Below are positions 57,217 to 64,000 of a DNA stretch of 64,000 nucleotides, one piece after another. The DNA comes from Watersipora subatra. Lineage: Eukaryota; Bryozoa; Gymnolaemata; Cheilostomatida; Watersiporidae. A model generated the notes under the pieces. The model saw only the letters and a program-made list of their open reading frames with translations. It did no database searches and was not told the origin of the DNA. The position numbers and the translations under genes are program-made. Location: NCBI RefSeq assembly GCF_963576615.1, contig NC_088716.1, positions 310,001 to 374,000 on the forward strand, read 5' to 3'. Positions within the stretch are counted from its first letter, which is position 1. Each line of letters opens with the position of its first letter.

Positions 57217-57650
57217 GATGATGGAAAGAAAGTGGGATGACTCCAAAAGCATCCTGATCTCTCATACTGGTGAATTTCTAGTTAAGTGGTGAGCCTGTGT
57301 TGATATTTTAGCATCCACAAAGTAGCTATGTTTCTAGCTGTCTAGGAGTTACTAAAATGTATGTTACTGTTGCAGCAACATCTATGTACTATATTCTGTC
57401 AACGCCTTATTGTTATGGTAGTCCAAATTACTTGTTAGATGAGCGAAACATGCTATATTCAGACTGACAATGGTTGCAGGTACTCTATAGCTGCCTTAGT
57501 TTCAGCAAGAGACTTTCAATTGCTAACAATCCTACAGAGGTGAATTTAGAGCTCAGCCAGAGACAAGAGAACATGCTTGGGTGGTCTTTACATCGACCTA
57601 GTCCTTGTAGCACTAGCTCTCTATCTATGTCAGAGAAACGACAGCGTTAA
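57217..57650 (+). CDS. Last two exons of an unrecognised gene
   Basis: Exon 57217-57288 follows TTATTTAG and ends at AAGTG|GTGAGC. Exon 57500-57650 follows CTGCCTTAG and ends at TAA (57648-57650). They join in phase (TG|T) to give MMERKWDDSKSILISHTGEF, then LVKCFSKRLSIANNPTEVNL, then ELSQRQENMLGWSLHRPS and a serine-rich end SLSMSEKRQR. The first exon begins in phase 2, so earlier exons are likely, although an in-frame ATG stands at its start. AATAAA overlaps the stop (57649-57654). The basic, serine-rich tail suggests a regulatory C terminus. I do not recognise the family. Matching phases, splice sites and a protein-like composition support it as real. Confidence 0.55.
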
Positions 57651-57654
57651 TAAA

Positions 57655-58844
57655 TTAGAATGAGGTCACAAGTACAGGAATTCCTTTCACTGTATACTAA
57701 ACAAGCCTCAAGCTATTATATACCTTTGGTCAGCTTAATGGATCATGTAAAAACTAACTGAAGGATTTTTAGCAATCAGGAACTAACTTTTAAAGGTTGA
57801 CTTGCAACAAAATTCACATTACAGTGATTTAGTATCAAAAGATTGACCATGTCTTACTCTGCTGCGTTGAGAGTGGCAAATATGCTGAAATGTGATTACA
57901 AGCTCTTAAAAGCTACAAAATGAACAGTAATCGCAGCCATCACGAAAATGCTGTAGATTGGAATCCATTTCAAATGGGGCGTAACTGAACATGATGTCCT
58001 CTGTTTACACTTTCATGCAACCTCATTCGTTGAAATATTTTCACAAATATACTTCACGCATTCAATAAAACCATGTCTGTTGTCCTTACGCGTCTTTTAC
58101 GCCATTATCGTAATCGTAAAAATCTCAAAACCTACCGTAACAAAATCATTTAATTTTTCTACCTTAGCTCAAAGGAGTGCATATCATTCTCTGATGAACA
58201 TGAGAAGCCTGTTGGTCACCTGTGACAGTAAAAATTGCTGCAGAAACTGTTTGCGCCATTTGACAGAAAGTATGGGTCACATGATCAGATTACGACTAGA
58301 TGATTGGACCAGGCTGAAAAGATACTGTAAAGTAGCGAGCATTTATATTTGATACGGGCTCTTCGGTAGAACCTCAAGTATTTGTCATATACTAGTGCTA
58401 CGAGTTTTATATTGAGCCTTTTATTGGCGTTTAATTTCATGTGATAACATCACATGTCAAAACAATAACCAATATGTAGGAGTACGCAAGCCAAATAAAG
58501 AGATTTCAAACTACTGCGTTTTCGTGATGACTGCAATTAACTGTTCGTTTTCAAGCTTTCAAGAGTTTGTGATCACATTTTGACAATTTTTGCATTTACA
58601 ACACAGCAGAGTAAGACATGGTGAACCTTTTGATACTAAATAACTGTACTATGAATTATGTTGCAAGTAAACCTCTGAGTGATATTTCATTATCTTACAT
58701 TAAAAACTATTACATAACAGCCATACATATACCTTAAAATAGAACTAGTCAAGCTGTATTATCAATACTCATTCTACATAATTGTTATACAGCAGGTTAA
58801 ATGGAAAGCAAAAGGTCTGATGCAGGAGCAGACAAATCCATAAG
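57655..58844. other. No feature seen
   Basis: Intergenic region between two genes that point toward each other. Inverted words TGTCTTACTCTGCTG(C/T) at about 57850 and CAGCAGAGTAAGACATGG at about 58605 form a widely spaced inverted pair. Confidence 0.45.
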
Positions 58845-59309
58845 TTATCTAAAGAGGAAGCTGTTATCGCTGACATAGTAGGCCCCTTGAACATGTTTGA
58901 CTGAGCTGAAGAATGCTGTTCCTGCTAGGTTGATGAAGCGAACTTTCTTAGATTTTATTCTGTGTTCATAGTTGGCCAGGTACTCCCCGTTTACGTATAT
59001 CTGTAACATGATTTAAGGCAGGTATTTATGTTTCTAAGGCTATGGCAGCGGATATAACCAATAATGTCTTTTTACATACATTTAAGACACTATTGACCTA
59101 CGAATTCACATATTAAAACTTGATTCTACTCTCACCTCATAACCATCATCACCCACATTGAACTGAACATAGAACTGTCTGCCAGGGTAAAAGGCCTCTG
59201 GGAGGGGATAAATCTCCTCATCTCCCCAATCTCCATTTTTCAGAGTGTTGAGTACAATTTCACCTGCAGAAAGCTTTGCATTATTAGGACACGAACATGC
59301 GGCAAGCTG

Positions 59310-59421
59310 CGCCTCCTAAAGAAGGTGATAGAACCCTGTATGTCAGGCCACACCTAATGGTAATTGGACCCTGTATATCAGGCCACACCTCCTGATGGTG
59401 ATAGAACCCTGTATATCAGGC
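59310..59421. repeat. Three units of a ~38-bp minisatellite
   Basis: Units of the form ACCCTGTATATCAGGCCACA with CCTCCTGATGGTGAT occur here, 47 bases from the 59263 exon edge. They are the same unit as in 60590-61270. Confidence 0.85.
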
Positions 59422-60589
59422 TATTACTTTTTGCTATCATGAATCATTCTTTTACACATTTTTATCGTTTCATCTAGCTATAACATTTGCTTAAAATTTT
59501 CTTTGGCATTTTTAGCTAGTAAAATAGATTTATGATTAGAATTTATGTTCATTTCTCACTTGTAGAAAGGGAGGAACATCGATTGATCAATGCTCATTTT
59601 CAACTCTCAGAAACAAAGCTTCAAATTGTTGGCTTTGCGTCTTTATTTTTTTGTTGAACATTTATTCATTTTGAAAATTACACTCGCAAATCATCTTGCT
59701 CTCAAATTGAAAGCTTTCAGTAGATACGCGTTAGAACGACGTATATATGAATGACATTTGTTTTATTATTACAGGATGTTCATGTGGTTCACTAGGGGAG
59801 CAGTTGTGTCTGGAAACTGCCACAAATGGGAAAGAGAGAAACAAATGTGTGCTGCACAAACCATAATATGTTTTGTTTGAGTTTGCAGCAGTAGATTAAT
59901 TTGTCCTATTATATAAGATGAAACTAAGTGAATGGCCACAAGTTGGATGGATGCTTTAATAAAAACTTTATGCTGCAACGAAAATTGCAGTTGGTTTCGC
60001 CATATATTCGAACCTAATTTTTTCAAAGATGGCGGTATGCTTATTTTGTTTAGTAGCTAGTTTCCAGTGTGAGTAGTAACTGAGAACTTACCTGATACAA
60101 AGGCCACGATGAAATAAGTTGACTCAACGACCTAATTACCGTAGATCGGCAGAATCGAAGTCAGTACTCAGATGTTTACACAGCATTTAGAGAACGCTAA
60201 TATGACAAGTTTCTAATTTCCCTTTTTTGAGGCGTTTGAGACATTCATAATAATGTATCTGTAGCTAGATTTAAAATTTTATTCCAGCCAACATGAGCAA
60301 ATGCAAAATAAAATCTAAGCCAATAGAGCCGCTAGTAGGAGCCAATAATAGGACTAGACTTTTACGGCAATAGCCAATGTGAATATGAGAGATAGAGACA
60401 GGTTGTATCACTCGTTACATCATTTTGGGCAAGTTTGGGCAGTGTTTTTTGGCCTGAGCTTTCTTACTGTGATCAACCTTTTTAGATTTTAATCTTCAAA
60501 TATCTTGACAATGACATCGCCTAACACAACAAACAACATATCAACTGATAGACAAAACAAATGCTTTCTTTTAAATATCAACTCAAATT

Positions 60590-61270
60590 TGATGCAACCA
60601 CATCTTTAAGTCCCACCTTCTAATGGTGATTGTATATTAAGTCACACCTCCTGATGCCGATTGGACCCTGTATATCAGGCCACACCTCCTGATGCCGATT
60701 GGACCCTGTATATCAGGCCACACCTCCTGATGTCGATTAGACCCTGTATATCAGGCCACACCTCCCGATGGTGATAGGACCCTGTATATCAGGTCACACC
60801 TTTTAATGGTGATGGAATCAGGCATATCAGGCCAAACCTCCTAAAGGTGATAGGACCCTGTATATCAGGCAACACCTCCTAATAGCGATTGAACCCTGAT
60901 CTCAGGCCACACCTCCTAATAGCGATTGGACCCTGTATATCAGGCCACACCTCCAGATGGTGATAGAACCCTGTATATCAAGTCACACCTTTTAATGGTG
61001 ATAGAATCAGGCATATCAGGCCACACCTCCTAATAGCGATTGAACCCTGATCTCAGGCCACACCTAATAGCGATTGGACCCTGTATATCAGGCCACGTCT
61101 CCAGATGGTGATAGAACCCTGTATATCAGGTCACACCTTTTAATGGTGATAGAATCAGGCATATCAGGCCACACTCCCTAATAGTGATAGGACCCTGTAT
61201 ATCAGGCCACACCTCCTAATAACGATTGAACCCTGTATATCAGGCCACACCTCCTGAAGGTGATAGGACC
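60590..61270. repeat. ~38-bp minisatellite, about 17-18 units
   Basis: The unit GGACCCTGTATATCAGGCCA followed by CACCTCCTGATGCCGATT is repeated with variants (AATAGCGATT, TTTTAATGGTGATAGAATCA). It ends about 30 bases inside the intron from the 61301 donor edge of a galectin exon. Higher-order repetition is visible: the TTTTAATGGTGATAGAATCAGG variant recurs. Confidence 0.92.
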
Positions 61271-63284
61271 ATCTACAAGTATGCAAGACGACACTTTTAC
61301 CTTAGTCCCATCTTGGATTAAAGTGCAGAGGAATGTCTGTGTGTTTCTCTTCCTCATCAGAACTTGACGACGACTCGTCCGGAGTCTTACCTTGAAGGTT
61401 GATGCAAATTCTGAAAAAGGACAAACAGAGCTTTAACCAAATATCTAGTCTCAAAACACCTGTTTAGTCATCTGTCACCTTCTACAAGGTGTAGATGCTT
61501 GTAGGCACCCGTAAGCACATGTACAGTCTTGGCTAATGCTAGATGTCCATATGGCTAGACACTTTTTGTTGCCTATAGGCGGTCCAAAATATGTTCAGGT
61601 GAAATTTGCATATTTACACAAAATGCCTTAAATTTCTTTACAAAAAGTTTTAGCAATTTGTGCCAAGAATATACTTCAGGCAAAGTCTTGGCAGATTCAT
61701 GTCTATGACAGAATTGTGACATAGGTAAGTATCTAATAGTATCTTAAACAAAATGTACTTTTAGTCTTCAAAACATGCACAGCCACACTCATAGCACCTT
61801 CTACTGGTTCACTTCTGATTATTACAGTTATTATTGAATATCACATACATACACCAAAACAGTGCTCAAATTTGATTCATTTAGAGTTATCGTCTCAGCA
61901 AGGTAATGACACAACATGAGACAACTCCAACACCGCATTATTTAGAATCGTGTTGATGTACATTTTCGTCTAAAAACAGTCATTTTGCTGAAAACCAAAC
62001 GAGCATTGGCCAAAATGCAATAGTAAACACAATTTCCAGGATATTCCTCAATTGAAAACTTTACCTTAGATAGAGAGAATAATAAAGAGTCATGATGAAT
62101 GAACTATAGGAACAGTAAACACATCAGTTATGAAAATAAAACAAACAACTTGTTTTTCTCTTGTGCAGTACTTAGATCATGGATTACATACACTCCGGAA
62201 ATACACAACAAACATTTCTGGTCTGTTAATTGTGCCTTTAATAAATAATCAAACAGAAACTTTTGATATTATGGTGTTTCATTACTCATGATACTTTGAT
62301 AAGTTTTGTTAAAATTTTGCGCATGCTCAAACTTTTCTCATCACAAAGTCGGAAACCTGCCACTGTTTAATCTTTATGTTTACCTTTCTGGGTCATCCTT
62401 GACGGAACCTATGACTGTAACAATGTCTCCCGACTTCAGACCTGGCACTTTGCGATAGGAGTTGTCTTCCTACAGCAGGTAATTACACTGCATAAGAACT
62501 TCAGTGAATATAAGCCAAGCTTCCAGATCCAAACAAAGAGAGAAAAGTCTACTGATGGTTTACGGATAGAGACGATATGATCAGCACTTACCAAAGAGCC
62601 AAGGAATCTAACATCCAGTACAGACACATCTCCATTGACTGTTAGATGATGAGCATCCTGAGCATCACATCGATGATTGTATGTCACATATGGCTCACCA
62701 TTCACGTACACCTGCAACAGTTGTCAATATATCAAGCACAGGACTAGCTAGTCATGTATACCTGCAACAACTGTCAATAGACTGACATTTGAGTCATCAT
62801 TAGCAAACACCAGCGACAGCTGTCAAGAAGCTAAATCTCTACAATAATTGTCATCAACATGCATGACAGACATCACTAGATGCTACCAGATGGAAAGCTG
62901 TGAGAATTTTAAATGCATGACTATAATATCTTGTACATGTATTCTGTCATGGCTAGATGCAGGCTTATGTAGCTTTACATATGTTTACACAATGCTAGAT
63001 TAACTACAAATGTTATGCATGACAAGCATGTACCCATCTGCTGCAACACAGTAGCTGCTACAAATGTCGATAAAGCCAAGCTTACCGAGTAATAGTCATC
63101 TTGCACCTGAATGCCGATCTTGTAGACTTTTCCAGCCTCAAATGGAAAGCCACCTTCTCTCTCCTCATCTCCGTACTCACCACCTAGTCTAGAATTCCTA
63201 ACCGTTTCTCCTTCTTAGAAACGTGGGTTGAAATGGAGTTGTTTTTCCTCATCAGAAGCGTCACACGCCAAGTTGATATCAAAC

Positions 63285-64000
63285 CTTAAATATTAACAAA
63301 CAATCTAAACAAACACTCAGACTGGAACACCAAACACTTGCTCTTTATGTTTCAATCATTGATAGGATGTGTCGGTCTGTGAGCGGGGCTCATGTCCCAA
63401 GTCGGATATGTGAAATAGGTCAATAGAAGACAGAGACATGTTTATAGAAGAGGTACGACTGGCTACTAGATGCAAGGGGGATATGACCCACCTAGGCTAC
63501 TCTGCATTGGATATTGAAATCACCCAGTGGCAACAGTTAAGAAGTGAGGTAAGTAATTGGTTAGTCCCACATATACTGTTTCCATGCTTCGAATTGGTTT
63601 GGAGCTGCTTCCCCCTCCGATTCATTGAAGCGGTAAAATCCAAACGCATTTAATTTCATTTCTTGCTCATAAAAACGTTCACTGCTGATGAATCTAAATC
63701 GATAACACTTGGCTAAGCTCTCCTTATTATAAGCGAAAATCTTTTAGCTCAAGCATATGGATCACTGCTATGAAAACATTCTACTGCTTCTCTTCTCACT
63801 ACTGTTTTTGCTTGAGTTTTTACCTTTACATAACATTTACATGTCAAGCATGGGTTGTTCGTATGAGGATGATGAAATAATTATATTTTCTAGCACAACT
63901 AGTTAATTACGCAAAAATTGGAAAGTAACATGAAGACCTGAATGTGAGTCTACTATAATAAGTTTCACTATGAGGTATACATCACGGATCTTGGAAAGAT
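63285..64000. other. No feature seen
   Basis: This should contain an intron, and possibly an N-terminal exon, of the galectin gene. None could be recognised on the minus strand. The plus-strand frame at 63438-63653 shows no motif. Confidence 0.4.

Larger units (their letters stand above)
58845..63284 (-). pseudogene. Tandem-repeat galectin gene, six exons visible, two in-frame TAA codons
   Basis: Beta-galactoside-binding lectin with at least two carbohydrate-recognition domains. Exons, in transcript order: 63284-63086, 62711-62592, 62469-62384, 61410-61301, 59263-59136 and 59000-58845. Phases match at every junction. First domain: RFDINLACDASDEEKQLHFN with the sugar-binding LHFNPRF, then VRNSRLGGEYGDEEREGGFP, and VYVNGEPYVTYNHR. 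Second: SYRKVPGLKSGDIVTVIGSV, DIPLHFNPRWD, IVLNTLKNGDWGDEE, IYVNGEYLANYEHR and the end SDNSFLFR*. The H-x-NPR, V-x-N and W-G(-x)-E positions are present, though the first domain has Y for the usual W. In both domains a TAA interrupts the loop just after HFNPR(F/W): 63215-63217 and 61302-61304. If the sequence is right, the product would be cut; otherwise look for sequencing error or RNA-level change. N-terminal exons lie beyond the window. Confidence 0.8.

Noticed and set aside
58080..58352. 90-codon plus-strand frame between two genes
   Set aside because: No motif, no repeat partner and poor start context.
60590..61270. CRISPR-like array
   Set aside because: Regular 38-bp repeats without unique spacers; an intronic minisatellite.

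Overview
This window is from an animal nuclear genome, most likely a marine invertebrate. It is AT-rich, with spliced genes (GT-AG introns in consistent phases, AATAAA/ATTAAA signals), tRNA-derived SINEs and a very dense load of cut-and-paste DNA transposons. There is no bacterial operon structure. The exact phylum cannot be read from the sequence; a lophotrochozoan-type animal is my guess. Only three host gene loci are well supported: (1) an ankyrin-repeat plus coiled-coil gene at 45.8-49.1 kb (+) and the 3' exons of a paralogue at 1.0-1.7 kb (+); (2) the last two exons of an unrecognised gene at 57.2-57.65 kb (+); (3) a tandem-repeat galectin gene at 58.8-63.3 kb (-), whose two lectin domains each carry an in-frame TAA at nearly the same place.

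Layout. 0-7.2 kb is a segmental duplicate of 47.4-54.07 kb. Both copies hold the ankyrin-gene 3' exons, a SINE, a decayed retroelement integrase tail and a ~525-bp MITE. Further partial copies of the retroelement-containing part lie at 13.3-17.1 kb, 54.07-55.6 kb and, as a short fragment, 8.1-8.3 kb. Only the first copy holds a 602-bp solo LTR. 8.8-11.3 kb is a complete hAT element with an uninterrupted 621-aa transposase and a perfect 8-bp target duplication. 11.6-12.4 kb is a pogo-like MITE. 17.4-21.2 kb is a decayed hAT element with a perfect 8-bp target duplication; inside it sits a TA-flanked element carrying fragments of a HIRAN-like gene. 22-26 kb is a field of tRNA-derived SINEs with a Tigger-like deletion derivative. 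26.9-27.3 kb is an 18-bp minisatellite. 28.3-29.7 kb is a TA-flanked element containing a piece of the pogo-like MITE. 31.65-35 kb is a four-level nest of transposons. 40.0-44.1 kb is another copy of the pogo-like MITE, split by a piggyBac element whose transposase is frameshifted in its C-terminal zinc-binding domain. 54-57 kb holds more retroelement debris.

The most informative feature is that the repeated copies act as empty-site controls for each other. The solo LTR, the piggyBac, the long-TIR element and the MITE in the duplicates can therefore be delimited to the base or nearly so. The least expected structures are very short hairpin elements (32-51 bp, CAA...TTG ends, apparent 7-bp target duplications) seen three times in the 31.8-32.7 kb nest. 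All identifications come from reading the sequence by eye; no database search was run.
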